Below, one piece after another: positions 42,495 to 52,380 of a stretch of DNA of 64,000 nt. The notes beneath the pieces were generated by a model. The model saw nothing but the letters and a program-made list of their open reading frames with translations. It was not told the DNA's origin and searched no databases. The stretch covers positions 8,142,501 to 8,206,500 of the forward strand of contig NZ_CP012109.1 of NCBI RefSeq assembly GCF_000280925.3. The letters are read 5' to 3'. Position numbers and translations under genes: made by a program. This DNA is from Myxococcus hansupus (GTDB lineage: Bacteria > Myxococcota > Myxococcia > Myxococcales > Myxococcaceae). Positions within the stretch are counted from its first letter, which is position 1, and each line of letters starts with the position of its first letter.

Positions 42495-43021
42495 CATCCC
42501 AGCAGAAGCGTCAGTCCCGGGGTGTCACGCTCCTCGAGGTCGTGGTCGCCATGGCCGTCCTGATGTTGGGCATCGCGACGGCGATGCTGGTCGTCACCCA
42601 GACCAGCTATGCCAACCGCCGCAGCCTCACCGCCACGCAGGCGCAGCTCATCGCCGAGCAGGCACTGGAGAACATCACCCAGATGGGATGTTCACTGGAT
42701 CCGCCCTGCATCAACCTGGTCGGCCTGGACGGGACCTTCACCGTCTTCCAGACGACCGCGGGGGAGACCCGGAACGTGGCGCCCGCGGACCCGGATGTCG
42801 TTGCACGCGAATTCGAGGTCGTCGTGGATGTGGACGTACCGTCCCAGCCCGCCACCATCGAGCCGGGGTCCATCGTTCCGGCGAACCTCACGCGGAACCT
42901 CGTTGTCGGCGAGCCCGACACAGCGGGCAACATCGCCCATGTGCGGGTCACGGTCAGTTGGCGTGAGCAGGAGCGAAGCGACCGGCAGGTGGTGATGCTC
43001 CAGACGAGGATGGCGCCGTGA
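42491..43021 (+). CDS. pilV: PilV-like minor pilin
   Basis: 176 residues from the GTG overlapping the pilY1 stop. Prepilin motif SRG/VTLLEVVVAMAVLMLG with Glu5 and Thr2-type start, followed by the pilin helix (ANRRSLTATQAQLIAEQALENI). The body is strand-rich (EFEVVVDVDVP). Part of the tip complex with PilX, PilW and FimU. Confidence 0.8.
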   Translation: MTSQQKRQSRGVTLLEVVVAMAVLMLGIATAMLVVTQTSYANRRSLTATQAQLIAEQALENITQMGCSLDPPCINLVGLDGTFTVFQTTAGETRNVAPADPDVVAREFEVVVDVDVPSQPATIEPGSIVPANLTRNLVVGEPDTAGNIAHVRVTVSWREQERSDRQVVMLQTRMAP

Positions 43022-44250
43022 GAACGCGTTTCATTCAAGCGGCCTCCAGGGCCTCCCGCGGCTTCACGCTCATCGAAGTGATGATTGCGAGCGCCATTGG
43101 CATCATCGTGCTCGCGGTGGGTCTGATGGCGGCCACCCAGATGCAGCGGCGTGCCCTCTTCGAGGAGCAGACGATGACGGCCCAGACGACGGGCCGGGCC
43201 ATCAAGGAGCTGCTTGCCGCGGACCTCATGCGCACGGGCGCGGGGATGGGCAACGCGCCCATCAACTTCCACGACATGCGCAGGCATTCGGCGATTCAGG
43301 TGTGGACCGAGCCAGACCTGTCCACGGCGGTGGTGACACGCCCCTTTCTCGCGGACCCCAACTTCGCCCTGCCTCCGGCTGACTACGCGGCCTTCACGTC
43401 CGACGTCCTTCAGCTTCACTGGGGCGATACGCGCGGGATGGTGACACTCCAGAGTCAAAACTGCAGTTTCCCAAACGTGCGCGAATCGTCGCAGGTGTAC
43501 TGCACGGCGCTCAATCCCTCCACGCTCCTGCAGCCCACCACCACCCCGACCGTCCCTGCCTTCGCGGTGAACCCCAACCGCCAGTTGGCCTGTCATCTGC
43601 GTGTCACTGGAGTCGACTCGGGGACACGACGCGTCACGGTTGAACCGGGAATGGGGGCGGACAACACAACCTTCGGTCCCTGTTCCGACGCGCCCTCCGG
43701 CAACTTCTGGAACGATGACCCCACTGGCGGAAGCTCCTGGTTCATCATGCGGGCCCAGAGCGCGTCCTACCGGGTGAACTGGGCGGGCGGAACGCCCGCG
43801 CTGGAGTACCTGGCCCCGGGTGCGGCGGACTGGGTGGTGGTCAGCCGCGATGTCGAGCGCCTCAAGGTGCGGCTCGCGGTCACGTCGGTCGCCCCGCCCC
43901 TTGGCGTCCTCCGATGGTTCCCTGATGTCGCGAACGGCCGGCCCAACCCCATCGATGAATGCACGATTGATACGTGTCCCATCGAATTGCACCCCGAACA
44001 CGAGCTGGCACCACCGGGAACTCCCGAGGAACTGCGCGACCGGCTGTGGCAGCGGGTCCGAGAGGTCGAGGTCACCTTGACCGTCCGCACGGCCAAGCAG
44101 GACCGTGACGCCTTCAACCCGGCCCTGCCCATGGCCCTCGACGCGGAAGGTTTTCCCATCGATGGCTACAAGCGGCGCACGTTCACCTTTCGGGTCACAC
44201 TCCGAAACTTCGCGGCGGGTGGACTCCTGCCTCGCCTGACGGAAACCTAA
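43018..44250 (+). CDS. pilW: PilW-like minor pilin
   Basis: 410 residues. Prepilin motif SRG/FTLIEVMIASAIGIIVLAVGLM with Glu5, then a long globular region with Cys (CSFPNV, CTALN, CHLRVTGVD, CTIDTCP). Size fits PilW. The GTG at 43018 overlaps the pilV stop (GTGA). It ends two bases before the fimU start. Confidence 0.82.
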   Translation: MRTRFIQAASRASRGFTLIEVMIASAIGIIVLAVGLMAATQMQRRALFEEQTMTAQTTGRAIKELLAADLMRTGAGMGNAPINFHDMRRHSAIQVWTEPDLSTAVVTRPFLADPNFALPPADYAAFTSDVLQLHWGDTRGMVTLQSQNCSFPNVRESSQVYCTALNPSTLLQPTTTPTVPAFAVNPNRQLACHLRVTGVDSGTRRVTVEPGMGADNTTFGPCSDAPSGNFWNDDPTGGSSWFIMRAQSASYRVNWAGGTPALEYLAPGAADWVVVSRDVERLKVRLAVTSVAPPLGVLRWFPDVANGRPNPIDECTIDTCPIELHPEHELAPPGTPEELRDRLWQRVREVEVTLTVRTAKQDRDAFNPALPMALDAEGFPIDGYKRRTFTFRVTLRNFAAGGLLPRLTET

Positions 44251-44252
44251 AC

Positions 44253-44897
44253 ATGCGGCACGTACGAGGCATCACGCTTCTGGAAGTCATGGTGACCGTG
44301 GCCATCATCGGTTTCATGGCCTCGATGGCCGTGCTGTCGATGCAGGGCTCCGTCGACCGCCAGCGGGAGAACGAGGCCACCCGCGAGCTGTGGGCCTCCG
44401 CGCTCCGCGCCCGGCAGCGCGCCATCTCCACCAATCAGCCCGTCCGCATCGTCGTGGAGAACATCGACCAGCAGGACGGCACCACGCGCACGATTGCGCG
44501 TTGGGAGCAGCTCACCTGCGGCAACACCTGGGACAACGCGAGCTGTCCCACGATGGGGTGTGAGAACGCCACATGCCGCACCCGGCCGGACTGCTGCAGC
44601 GAGCTGGGCCAGGACATCAACGTTCCCCGCACCATGAACGCCACGGCGATTCACGGGCTCTGCTTCATGCCCGGCAATGGACGCCCCGTGCTCCCGAATG
44701 ACTTGAGCTGCATGCGGGACTCGCTCGATGACGCGGTCGCCCTGGACGCCGTCGCTCCGGGCAACATCCGCTTCAACTTCACCGGAGACAGGGTCCGCAG
44801 CCTCATCATGGTGGAGCCCCGTACGGGACTCTCCAGTGTGCTGGACTGCGACTCCCAGGCGGCCATCGACCGCCCCGTGGCGGAGTGCACGAACTGA
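44253..44897 (+). CDS. fimU: FimU/GspH-like minor pilin
   Basis: 214 residues. Prepilin motif VRG/ITLLEVMVTVAIIGFMASMAVL, then the helix (ENEATRELWASALRARQRAI) and a Cys-rich body (CGNTW, CPTMGCENATCRTRPDCC). GspH/FimT-type fold by pattern. Last gene of the operon, ending at a strong terminator. Confidence 0.8.
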   Translation: MRHVRGITLLEVMVTVAIIGFMASMAVLSMQGSVDRQRENEATRELWASALRARQRAISTNQPVRIVVENIDQQDGTTRTIARWEQLTCGNTWDNASCPTMGCENATCRTRPDCCSELGQDINVPRTMNATAIHGLCFMPGNGRPVLPNDLSCMRDSLDDAVALDAVAPGNIRFNFTGDRVRSLIMVEPRTGLSSVLDCDSQAAIDRPVAECTN

Positions 44898-44908
44898 GTT
44901 CGCGTCAC

Positions 44909-44937
44909 CCCCTCCCCGGACATGTGCCGGGGAGGGA
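44909..44937. terminator. terminator between pilin operon and ileS
   Basis: CCCTCCCCGG and CCGGGGAGGG form a 10-pair stem with a seven-base loop, 12 bases after the fimU stop and 18 before the ileS stop. It probably serves both strands. Confidence 0.75.
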
Positions 44938-44954
44938 GCCGCTCCTGCGGCTCG

Positions 44955-47855
44955 CTACGCCGCCAGCGCCTCGCGGCACTTGAGGCAGACCTCACCGCCC
45001 TGCCCCACCGCTTCCGAGTACGTCCAGCAGCGCGGGCACTTCGCACCCTGCGCTGGAAGCACCTCGGCCGTCACGCGGACGCCTTCGCCAAACACCTGCG
45101 CCACCTCCAACACCTGCGCCGCCTCACCCTTCACGTCCGCCAGTTCCACCTGGCTGGTGATGAAGAGGCCCGGCAGCTCGGCCAGGTTCGCCTGGAGGAA
45201 GTCACGCGCCGCGCCCTCCGCCGTCAGCACCACCCGCGCCTCCAGCGATGCGCCGATGCGCTTGTCCCGCCGCGCCGCCTCCAGCACACCCTGCACCGCG
45301 CTTCGCACCGCGAAGAGCTTCGCGTAGCGCTCGGCCAGCGCCGGGTCCAGCTTCGTGGACACCGCCGGGAAGCCGCCCAGGAAGACGCTCTCCGCGGACT
45401 TGCCCGGCAGCGTCTGCCACGCCTCCTCCGCCGTGAAGCTCATCACCGGCGCCAAGAGCCGCAGCAGCACCGAGGCCACCTCGTACAGCACCGTCTGCGC
45501 GCCGCGCCGGGGCTGCCCGTCCGCGCGCCACGTGTAGAGCCGGTCCTTGAGGATGTCGAAGTACACGGCCGACAAGTCACCGGCGACGAAGTCCACCACC
45601 GTCGCGTAGACGAGGTGGAACTCGTAGTCCTCGTACGCCTTGCGCACCCGCGCCACCACCTCCGCCAGCCGGCCCAGTGCCCAGCGGTCCAGCGGGAGCA
45701 GCTCCGCCTCCGGCACCGTGTGCTTCGCCGGGTCGAAGTCGTAGAGGTTGCTCAGCGCGTAGCGGATGGTGTTGCGCACCTTCCGGTAGCCTTCCGACAG
45801 GCCCTTGAGAATCTGGTCCGACAGGCGCACGTCGTTGCGGTAGTCGCTGGCCGCCACCCACAGGCGCAGCACCTCCGCGCCGTACTGCTGGATGACCTTG
45901 TCCGGCGCCACCACGTTGCCGCGGCTCTTGGACATCTTCTCGCCCTGGCCGTCCACCACGAAGCCGTGCGTGAGGCACGCCTTGTACGGCGACACATCGC
46001 GCGTGCCCACCGACACCAGCATGGACGAATGGAACCAGCCGCGGTGCTGGTCACTGCCCTCCAGGAAGAGGTCCGCCGGGATGCGCTGCCGCTTCTCCAG
46101 CACCGCGGAGAACATGCACGCCGAGTCGAACCACACGTCGAGGATGTCCGTCTCGCGGCGGAACTCGCCCTTGCCGCAGCGCGGGCACTGGAAGTCCGCG
46201 CCCAGGAAGTCCTTCACCGGCGTGCGGTACCACACGCCCACGCCTTCCTTCTCCACCGCGGAGGCCACCTTCTCCATCAGCTCGGGTGACACCACCGCCT
46301 CCTCGCAGCCCTCGCAGTAGGCGATGCAGATGGGCACGCCCCACGTCCGCTGACGGCTGATGGTCCAGTCCGGCCGCATCTCCAGCATGCCGCGGATGCG
46401 GCTGTGCCCCCACGAGGGCACCCACTGCACCTTGTCCACCTGCTCCAGCACCACCTGCCGGAACGTCTGCGTCCCGTGGAACGGCGCGTCCATGGGGATG
46501 AACCACTGGTACGTCGCACTCAGGATGACGGGATTGCGGCAGCGCCAGCAGTGCGGATACGTGTGCGCCACCGTGTCCGTGGCGCCGTTGAGCAGCGCGC
46601 CCTTCTCCACCAGCAACTGGATGACCAGGGGGTTCGCCTCGAACACGCGCCGGCCTTCCAGCACCGGCCCCACCGTCTCGTCGTAGCGGCCATCCGGACG
46701 CACGGGGTTGTAGATGTCCAACCCGTACTTGAGGCCGACCTCGTAGTCCTCCTGACCGTGGCCCGGCGCCGTGTGCACCAGGCCCGTACCGGCATCCAGC
46801 GTCACGTGCTCGCCCAGGATGACGCGGCCACGGCGCTCGTAGAACGGGTGCTGGTAGGTGAGGTGCTCCAGCTCCTCGCCGCGCGCGTACGCGAGGATGC
46901 GCGACGGGTCCACCAGCGCCGCCGCGGACACCTCGCCGCCGGGCAGCTCCACGTGCTTCACCGCCAGCTCGTCCGCCTTCACCTCCGCCAGCACCTTGGG
47001 CAGCAGCTCCCGGGCGACACAGATGACGCGCTCGCCGAGCTGGTAGAAGACGTACTCGAACTCCGGGTTCACGGCGACGGCCAGGTTGGACGGCAGCGTC
47101 CACGGCGTGGTCGTCCAGATGACGAAGGCCACGTCCTTGCCCTTCAACGAGGGCAGGCGCTCGGCCAGCTCCGGGCCGGCCTGGAAGGCCACGTACACGG
47201 AGGGCGAGGTGTGGTTCTCGTACTCCACCTCCGCCTCCGCCAGCGCCGTCTGGTCATAGAGGCACCAGTACACCGGCTTCTTGCGGCGGTAGAGCATCCC
47301 GCGCCGGGCGAAGGTGGCCAGCTCGCGGATCTCCTGCGCCTCGTAGGTGAAGTCGAGCGTCTTGTACGGATGCTCCCAGGAGCCGAACACCCCCAGGCGC
47401 TGGAACTCGGCCTTCTGGATGTCGACGAACTCCAGCGCGTAGGCGCGGCAGGCCTCCAGGAAGGCGTCGCGGGCCAGCGTGCGCTTGTCGATCTTCTTGT
47501 CCTTGAGCCGCTTCTCCACCGCCTGCTCGATGGGGAGCCCGTGCGTGTCCCAGCCGGGGATGAAGTCACACCGGCGGCCGGACATGTTCCGGTACTTCAC
47601 CACGATGTCCTTGAGGACCTTGTTGAGCGCGTGGCCCGCGTGCAGGTGGCCGTTCGCGTAGGGCGGGCCGTCGGGCAGGACGAAGGGCTCCGCGCCCGCG
47701 TTCTGCTCCAGAATCTTCCCCCAAATCCCTCGCTCCGCCCACCAGCCGAGCATCCGAGGCTCGAGCTGCGCCAGGTTCCCCTTCATGGGGAACTCCGTGC
47801 GAGGCAGGTTGACGGAGTCCTTGAAGTCCTTCTCCTTCGGGGGCGTGTCGCTCAT
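44955..47855 (-). CDS. ileS: isoleucyl-tRNA synthetase
   Basis: 966 residues, normal for the bacterial type. Class I motifs: PYANGHLHAGHAL (HIGH-type, ~residue 62) and KMSKS (~638). An editing (CP1) domain lies between. Residues 560-575 hold CPRCGKGEFRRETDILDVWFDS; the C-terminal zinc finger has CPRCWTYSE and CLKCREALAA. It charges tRNA-Ile. Convergent with the pilin operon. Confidence 0.97.
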   Translation of the reverse strand: MSDTPPKEKDFKDSVNLPRTEFPMKGNLAQLEPRMLGWWAERGIWGKILEQNAGAEPFVLPDGPPYANGHLHAGHALNKVLKDIVVKYRNMSGRRCDFIPGWDTHGLPIEQAVEKRLKDKKIDKRTLARDAFLEACRAYALEFVDIQKAEFQRLGVFGSWEHPYKTLDFTYEAQEIRELATFARRGMLYRRKKPVYWCLYDQTALAEAEVEYENHTSPSVYVAFQAGPELAERLPSLKGKDVAFVIWTTTPWTLPSNLAVAVNPEFEYVFYQLGERVICVARELLPKVLAEVKADELAVKHVELPGGEVSAAALVDPSRILAYARGEELEHLTYQHPFYERRGRVILGEHVTLDAGTGLVHTAPGHGQEDYEVGLKYGLDIYNPVRPDGRYDETVGPVLEGRRVFEANPLVIQLLVEKGALLNGATDTVAHTYPHCWRCRNPVILSATYQWFIPMDAPFHGTQTFRQVVLEQVDKVQWVPSWGHSRIRGMLEMRPDWTISRQRTWGVPICIAYCEGCEEAVVSPELMEKVASAVEKEGVGVWYRTPVKDFLGADFQCPRCGKGEFRRETDILDVWFDSACMFSAVLEKRQRIPADLFLEGSDQHRGWFHSSMLVSVGTRDVSPYKACLTHGFVVDGQGEKMSKSRGNVVAPDKVIQQYGAEVLRLWVAASDYRNDVRLSDQILKGLSEGYRKVRNTIRYALSNLYDFDPAKHTVPEAELLPLDRWALGRLAEVVARVRKAYEDYEFHLVYATVVDFVAGDLSAVYFDILKDRLYTWRADGQPRRGAQTVLYEVASVLLRLLAPVMSFTAEEAWQTLPGKSAESVFLGGFPAVSTKLDPALAERYAKLFAVRSAVQGVLEAARRDKRIGASLEARVVLTAEGAARDFLQANLAELPGLFITSQVELADVKGEAAQVLEVAQVFGEGVRVTAEVLPAQGAKCPRCWTYSEAVGQGGEVCLKCREALAA

Positions 47856-47889
47856 ATTGAGAGCGCCGTAACACGCCCCGTTTGGGGCT

Positions 47890-48579
47890 TCAATCCGCGG
47901 TGGGACTCACGGGCTGCTGGGCGACCGTCCTTCGCACCACCACCACGGACAGCTTGCCTTCCTGGGGGGCGACGAAGGTCAGCTTGATTTCGTCGTTCGG
48001 CGAGCGGAACAGCCGGGGCTCTTCTTCACGGAAGCCCGCCTTGCCCAGCTCCTCCCGGTAGAAGGCCTCCACCTCCGGCTGCTTGGCGGAGACGGAATAG
48101 GTGACGGTGCGCGAGGACTCCGCCTCCGCGTTCAACACGTCGGAGGCGCCCGGAAACACGGGGGCGACAGAGGACTGCGATTGCAGCCGCCCCTGCCCCA
48201 GGTTCGCTTCGCCCATGTACACCGTGGTGGTGCCGTCCGGGTTCGCCTGGAGGATGGCCGTGTAGGAAATGAAGAGCTTGGTGTCGAGCGCGGTAATCAT
48301 CGTCTCGCGCAGCAACTGGGGCTGCAGGTCCTGCTTGGGGACGTGCAGCTCCCACGCCCGAAACCGGGACACCAGATGCTGCCCGATGACCTCCGGCTTC
48401 TCCTTGCTCAGCACGGCGGACATCCGCACGGGGACGCCTTCGGAGATGATGGTGCCCGGCACGTCCACCACCGCCACCACCTTCGGCACATCCCAGGTGA
48501 AGGGCATGCGCTGGGCCTGGGCCTCCATGCCCACCAGCACCAGCCCTCCCACCAGGAGTCCCCGCAGTCCGTGCATCAT
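47890..48579 (-). CDS. exported protein of unknown function
   Basis: 229 residues from ATG at 48579 with GGAG six bases upstream. Signal peptide (LRGLLVGGLVLVGMEAQAQ). The mature part is strand-rich (VVAVVDVPGTIISEG; AILQANPDGTTTVYMGEANL; IKLTFVAPQEGKLSVVVVRRT) and resembles small periplasmic proteins in myxobacterial Tad-like clusters. Last gene of the minus-strand pseudopilin group, after a GC hairpin. Confidence 0.65.
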   Translation of the reverse strand: MMHGLRGLLVGGLVLVGMEAQAQRMPFTWDVPKVVAVVDVPGTIISEGVPVRMSAVLSKEKPEVIGQHLVSRFRAWELHVPKQDLQPQLLRETMITALDTKLFISYTAILQANPDGTTTVYMGEANLGQGRLQSQSSVAPVFPGASDVLNAEAESSRTVTYSVSAKQPEVEAFYREELGKAGFREEEPRLFRSPNDEIKLTFVAPQEGKLSVVVVRRTVAQQPVSPTAD

Positions 48580-48595
48580 TCCTGACTCCGTGAAG

Positions 48596-48616
48596 CGGCC
48601 GCGCGAGACGCGGCCG
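48596..48616 (-). terminator. GC hairpin between operon genes
   Basis: CGGCCGCG-CGAGA-CGCGGCCG, eight pairs, seven bases after the stop of the Cys-rich gene. No T tract follows, so it may only attenuate transcription into the next gene. Confidence 0.45.
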
Positions 48617-48622
48617 TCGTGG

Positions 48623-48943
48623 CTACTCCGGCGCGACCTCGATGACCTTGCCCTCGTCGTCTCCGCTGTCCATCGGAATCTCGACGGGCGCCACGGGCTG
48701 AGCGCCCTTGGGGCAGCGCTTGGTACACGCCGCGACCTTCTCCTTGAACGTCTTGGCACAGCGCGACGCGCAGGTCTGGTTCCGTCCCGCGTTCGGGCAC
48801 TTGCTCATGCACGCCGACAGCTCCGAGCCGCCCTCGGTGCTGCAGTCCGCGTCACATTGGGTACGGCCCGCCGCGAGCGTGGTGGGCGCGGAGAGCACCA
48901 CCGAAACGAGGGCCAACCGAATCCATCCCTTGATGCACGTCAT
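48623..48943 (-). CDS. small Cys-rich exported protein
   Basis: 106 residues. Signal peptide (CIKGWIRLALVSVVLSAPTTLAAG), then a disulfide-rich stretch with C-x3-C spacing (CDADC, CMSKC, CASRCAKT, CTKRC). Acidic C-terminus. Its ATG lies one base after the stop of the preceding pseudopilin gene, so translation is coupled. No known domain recognised. Confidence 0.65.
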   Translation of the reverse strand: MTCIKGWIRLALVSVVLSAPTTLAAGRTQCDADCSTEGGSELSACMSKCPNAGRNQTCASRCAKTFKEKVAACTKRCPKGAQPVAPVEIPMDSGDDEGKVIEVAPE

Positions 48944-48944
48944 G

Positions 48945-49955
48945 TCAGTTGCAGTCCTTCCCAAGGAAGCAGCCTTCGCGAGCCTGGTAGCCAAGGCCGT
49001 ACGGCAGCGTGGTGAGTCCGCCCAGGAGCGAGCCCGGCGAGGTGCTCCAGATGCCCATGCCAATCGGGTCTCGCAGCGGAGGAAGCTGGGTGAACAAGGA
49101 GTCCTCACCCGCCGCGCTGAGCCACATGGTCCGCTCCTTCATCCCGAGCCCCACCATGGCCAGGGCCGTGGGCGGCAGCGGGTTCATGTAGAGCGCCTGC
49201 TCGGCCAGCATGCTGGCCGCGCCCGGAATGGCCATCACGGTGGGCGTGTACGTCGTGAAGACGGTGGCGTGGAGCGGGACGTTGGTGCACGGAATCAACT
49301 GGTCCTGCATCAGGATGTTGCAGGTCGTGGACTCCACTTCACCGGCCAGCCCCCAGTCGTCGATGAGCATGGAGAAGCTTCCAGCGCACCGGCCCGCCAC
49401 GGGGCGGCCCACCGCGCAGACCTGGAAGTTGGCCAGGTGCGACTCCATGTTGCGCTCCTGGTAGAGCCCGGACTCCCCCTGGTCGAGGAAGGAGCTGGGG
49501 AACCGCCACGCACTCAAGGTCGCCTGGGCGCGGCACTGCGTGCCGCCGTTGTCGCGGTACACGACGCGGGTGACCGCGGCGCCACCCCAATCCACGCCGG
49601 CGCCCATGTCGCAGCTCACGTTCATGCCGCTGCCCGTGGTGAGCGCCTGCGTAATCCCGGCACCGGTGGTGGCGGACAGGCCATTGAAGTCCGCGTAGCG
49701 CCCCTGCGCGTCACCCGCCGCGTTGCGCATGGAGTTGCCCGCCGGGTCGTAGTTCAGCGGCAGCAGGTGCATCTCCCCGTGGGTCCCATCCCAGAGCGCA
49801 GAGATGGCGGCCTCTTGCACCTTCAGCGACAGGAAGCCCACCTCGGCGAAGTGGATGCCGAAGGCGACGATGGTGACGAAGAGCGTGGCGCCAATGGCCG
49901 TCTCCACCATGGCCTGTCCACGCGCGTGCCGGGCGCGAAGGGTCTTCTTCATCAT
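48945..49955 (-). CDS. TadE-like pseudopilin
   Basis: 336 residues. RHARGQAMVETAIGATLFVTIVAFG is the TadE-type N-terminal segment: GQAxVE followed by a single hydrophobic helix. The mature part is large for TadE, with Cys pairs (CDMGAG, CAVGRP, CNILMQ). The ATG overlaps the upstream gene stop (ATGA). A pseudopilin or minor subunit of a Tad-type secretion or pilus system. Confidence 0.75.
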   Translation of the reverse strand: MMKKTLRARHARGQAMVETAIGATLFVTIVAFGIHFAEVGFLSLKVQEAAISALWDGTHGEMHLLPLNYDPAGNSMRNAAGDAQGRYADFNGLSATTGAGITQALTTGSGMNVSCDMGAGVDWGGAAVTRVVYRDNGGTQCRAQATLSAWRFPSSFLDQGESGLYQERNMESHLANFQVCAVGRPVAGRCAGSFSMLIDDWGLAGEVESTTCNILMQDQLIPCTNVPLHATVFTTYTPTVMAIPGAASMLAEQALYMNPLPPTALAMVGLGMKERTMWLSAAGEDSLFTQLPPLRDPIGMGIWSTSPGSLLGGLTTLPYGLGYQAREGCFLGKDCN

Positions 49956-51595
49956 TGGATTCCCCTGTAGCCCACGTCGCGGAGGGCGCGCAGCGTCTGG
50001 GCCGCGGCGGGCGCGCTGATGCCCAGCGTCGCCTCGGCGTCATCGAGTCCCGTCTCATCCGTGTCCGCGGCCACCAGCGTGGCGCGCCAGTACGGGTTGA
50101 GGAGGTTGGGCGGCTCGGACCAGTGGTTGAAGCCCATGCTCCGGCCACGGTGGTAGTAGGCGATGCCCGTGGACATGGCCGTCTGCACGTCGTTGGGCGT
50201 GCCGTCCGCCATCTGGAAGCTGCGGTTGTCGTAGACCGACCCGGGGCCGGATTGGGCGAAGCGATACCGGAACGAATAGTCCCAGGGGTCGAGCCGCCGG
50301 CTGCGCAGGTTGCGCTGCACGACGGCGAAGTTCTTCGGCTGGCCGAAGTTGTTGTCGCCGCCATCCAGGAGCTGGGTGAGGTTGTAGTCCAGGAACAGCG
50401 GCCAGATGCCCGGGCAGCTCGTCACGGGGTTGAGGCAGGGCGCCAGCATGTGACGCATGTAGGGATTGGGGTCGCTGCCACCCGTCCAGCGGTGCTCCGG
50501 CGTGGGCATGAAACCACCCGACGACACGAGGCTGGCCTCCGTGCTCTCCGTGCCGCCCACCATCGTGGGACACGGTGAGCCGCCGCCATTTCCGGCGTGG
50601 TCATAGAGGTAGAGGATGCTGCCCTCGTCCTCGGCGGTGATGGCCGGGGCGTAGGGCGGCAACATGGGCATGTCCTTGCCCGGCTTGCCGAAGTGCGTCG
50701 TGCCCGAGGTCGCCACCTCCACCAGCACCATGTCCGGCGCCTCGATGAGCTCCCACAGGTTGATCATGTGGGCCATGTAGTGCAGGTCGAAGCGCCCGGA
50801 GACGAACGAGAAGCCCCGGCTTCCCATGGCCGCCTGCACCGCGTGCTGCACCGTCGCCGGGATGTCGCAGACCGCGCCACCTCCCGTGCAGGCCATGCCG
50901 CCCGAGAGTTCGTCCCGGTTCACCCCGCCCACGGGCGGGACCTGCCACGCGGCATCCGTGGCATTGGCGCCAGGCTGCACGTTGCGGACAATCTGGTTGG
51001 CGAAGCGCTGGTTGTCCAACGCGCTGCGCAGGTCCTGGAAGTTCGCCTGCTGCGCGAGGTAGAGCGCGTTCTGCGCGAGCTGATGTCCCCGCATCTGAAG
51101 GGCGAACCGGGGCTCATACCGCTCGAACACCTGGTTGACCCGCCGGTCCTCGCGGCTCAGCTTGTTCTGCAGCTTGCCCAGGTCGCTCAGGCCCTTGTTG
51201 CCGCAGCGGCAGCGGCGCGCGCACGACGAGCTCTTCCAGGCGCAGGGGCACCCCGTCCAGACGTTGAGCTCGTAGACCCACTCCCAACTGTTGTAGCCGT
51301 CGCTCGCGGCGTTGAGCTGCGCGCGGTAGAGGCTGGCCCAGCTCACGAGGCTGGCGGCGCCGGCCTGCGCCACCGCGTGCGCGATCTGCACGCGGTTGAT
51401 GACGGCGATGTTGTTGAACGTGCGCGCGGTGGCCACCGCGTTCGAGAACGCCGCCGCGTCCGCCACCGTCTGGGCCTCGATGCGCTCGCGAACCTTCATG
51501 GAGAAGGACAGCGTCAGCGTCACCATCAGCACCAGGAGCAACATGCCCAGTGCGAACAGCACCATCGTCTGGCCACGGGGGTTCTTGGGCATCAT
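49952..51595 (-). CDS. TadG-like pilus assembly protein
   Basis: 547 residues. RGQTMVLFALGMLLLVLMVTLTLSF is the Tad_N-type membrane anchor, then KVRERIEAQTVADAAAFSNAVA, the conserved helix of TadG/Tad-like proteins. A Cys-rich segment CPCAWKSSSCARRCRCG and a large periplasmic part follow. It overlaps both neighbours by four bases. Role in assembly of Tad-like fibres, presumably. Confidence 0.78.
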   Translation of the reverse strand: MMPKNPRGQTMVLFALGMLLLVLMVTLTLSFSMKVRERIEAQTVADAAAFSNAVATARTFNNIAVINRVQIAHAVAQAGAASLVSWASLYRAQLNAASDGYNSWEWVYELNVWTGCPCAWKSSSCARRCRCGNKGLSDLGKLQNKLSREDRRVNQVFERYEPRFALQMRGHQLAQNALYLAQQANFQDLRSALDNQRFANQIVRNVQPGANATDAAWQVPPVGGVNRDELSGGMACTGGGAVCDIPATVQHAVQAAMGSRGFSFVSGRFDLHYMAHMINLWELIEAPDMVLVEVATSGTTHFGKPGKDMPMLPPYAPAITAEDEGSILYLYDHAGNGGGSPCPTMVGGTESTEASLVSSGGFMPTPEHRWTGGSDPNPYMRHMLAPCLNPVTSCPGIWPLFLDYNLTQLLDGGDNNFGQPKNFAVVQRNLRSRRLDPWDYSFRYRFAQSGPGSVYDNRSFQMADGTPNDVQTAMSTGIAYYHRGRSMGFNHWSEPPNLLNPYWRATLVAADTDETGLDDAEATLGISAPAAAQTLRALRDVGYRGIQ

Positions 51596-52374
51596 CGGGG
51601 ACAGTCCATGGTGGCGAAGTGGCGCGCCTTCACGGGCGTCAGCATCCGCATGGTGAAGCTGGTTTCAATGGGGAACACGTACTCGCGGCGCCCCACGCGG
51701 GTCGACAGCTCGGTCCGGACATCCGCCGCCAGCTCGTAGGGGTTGCTGAACTCGCCGGGGCCCCAGTTCGCCTGACGCTCGGCCATCATCAGCGGGTTGG
51801 CCGCCGTGTAGTCCTGGATGCCCATCTGCGCGAGGAACATCCGCGACATCACCCAGTTCGCGAACGGGATGCGCATGGGGTACCAGTAGATGAGCCGCAC
51901 CTCGAGGCGCCGCAGGTGGCCGGGCTCGTCGAACTCGCGGTCCTGCGGGCTGTCCACGCCGCCGCCCGCCAGGCTGCGGTTGATCCACACGATGCTGCCG
52001 GTGTGAACACCATCCAGCCCCGCCTGATAACGGTTCTCCCGGCGCTGCGCGAAGGCGCGCGCCAGCCGCTCCGGCGCGCCGGCCCCGCCGCCATGCTCTC
52101 CGCCAATCCGCGGCGTGGACACGCCAATGAAGGAGTGGAACGAAGGCAGCAGCGAGAGAATGGCCGCGTGGGTCATCCGCTCGCATTCGCCGTGGGCGAC
52201 GCTGCCAGCGCGCGTCGCGCGGAAGGCCGCGTACTGAGCCAGCACGCGGGCCTGGAGCATCAAGAAAAGCTGCAGCGTGCCCAACACCAGGAACACGACG
52301 AGCGGAAGCGACAAAGCCGCTTCCACCATCGCCTGGCCGGACTGTCTCCCGCCGCTCGGGCGCAGTGAATTCAT
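51592..52374 (-). CDS. TadE-like pseudopilin, first gene of operon
   Basis: 260 residues from ATG at 52374. SGQAMVEAALSLPLVVFLVLGTLQLFLM is the TadE anchor. The mature part has amphipathic helix RVLAQYAAFRATRAGSV and strand-rich end. First of a minus-strand operon of two TadE-like, one TadG-like, one Cys-rich and one exported gene. A sigma-54 activator gene is upstream. Confidence 0.78.
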   Translation of the reverse strand: MNSLRPSGGRQSGQAMVEAALSLPLVVFLVLGTLQLFLMLQARVLAQYAAFRATRAGSVAHGECERMTHAAILSLLPSFHSFIGVSTPRIGGEHGGGAGAPERLARAFAQRRENRYQAGLDGVHTGSIVWINRSLAGGGVDSPQDREFDEPGHLRRLEVRLIYWYPMRIPFANWVMSRMFLAQMGIQDYTAANPLMMAERQANWGPGEFSNPYELAADVRTELSTRVGRREYVFPIETSFTMRMLTPVKARHFATMDCPR

Positions 52375-52380
52375 GGCGAG

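Noticed and set aside
44922-46289. 455-codon plus-strand ORF antisense to ileS
   Set aside because: His/Arg-rich shadow frame; ileS is unambiguous.
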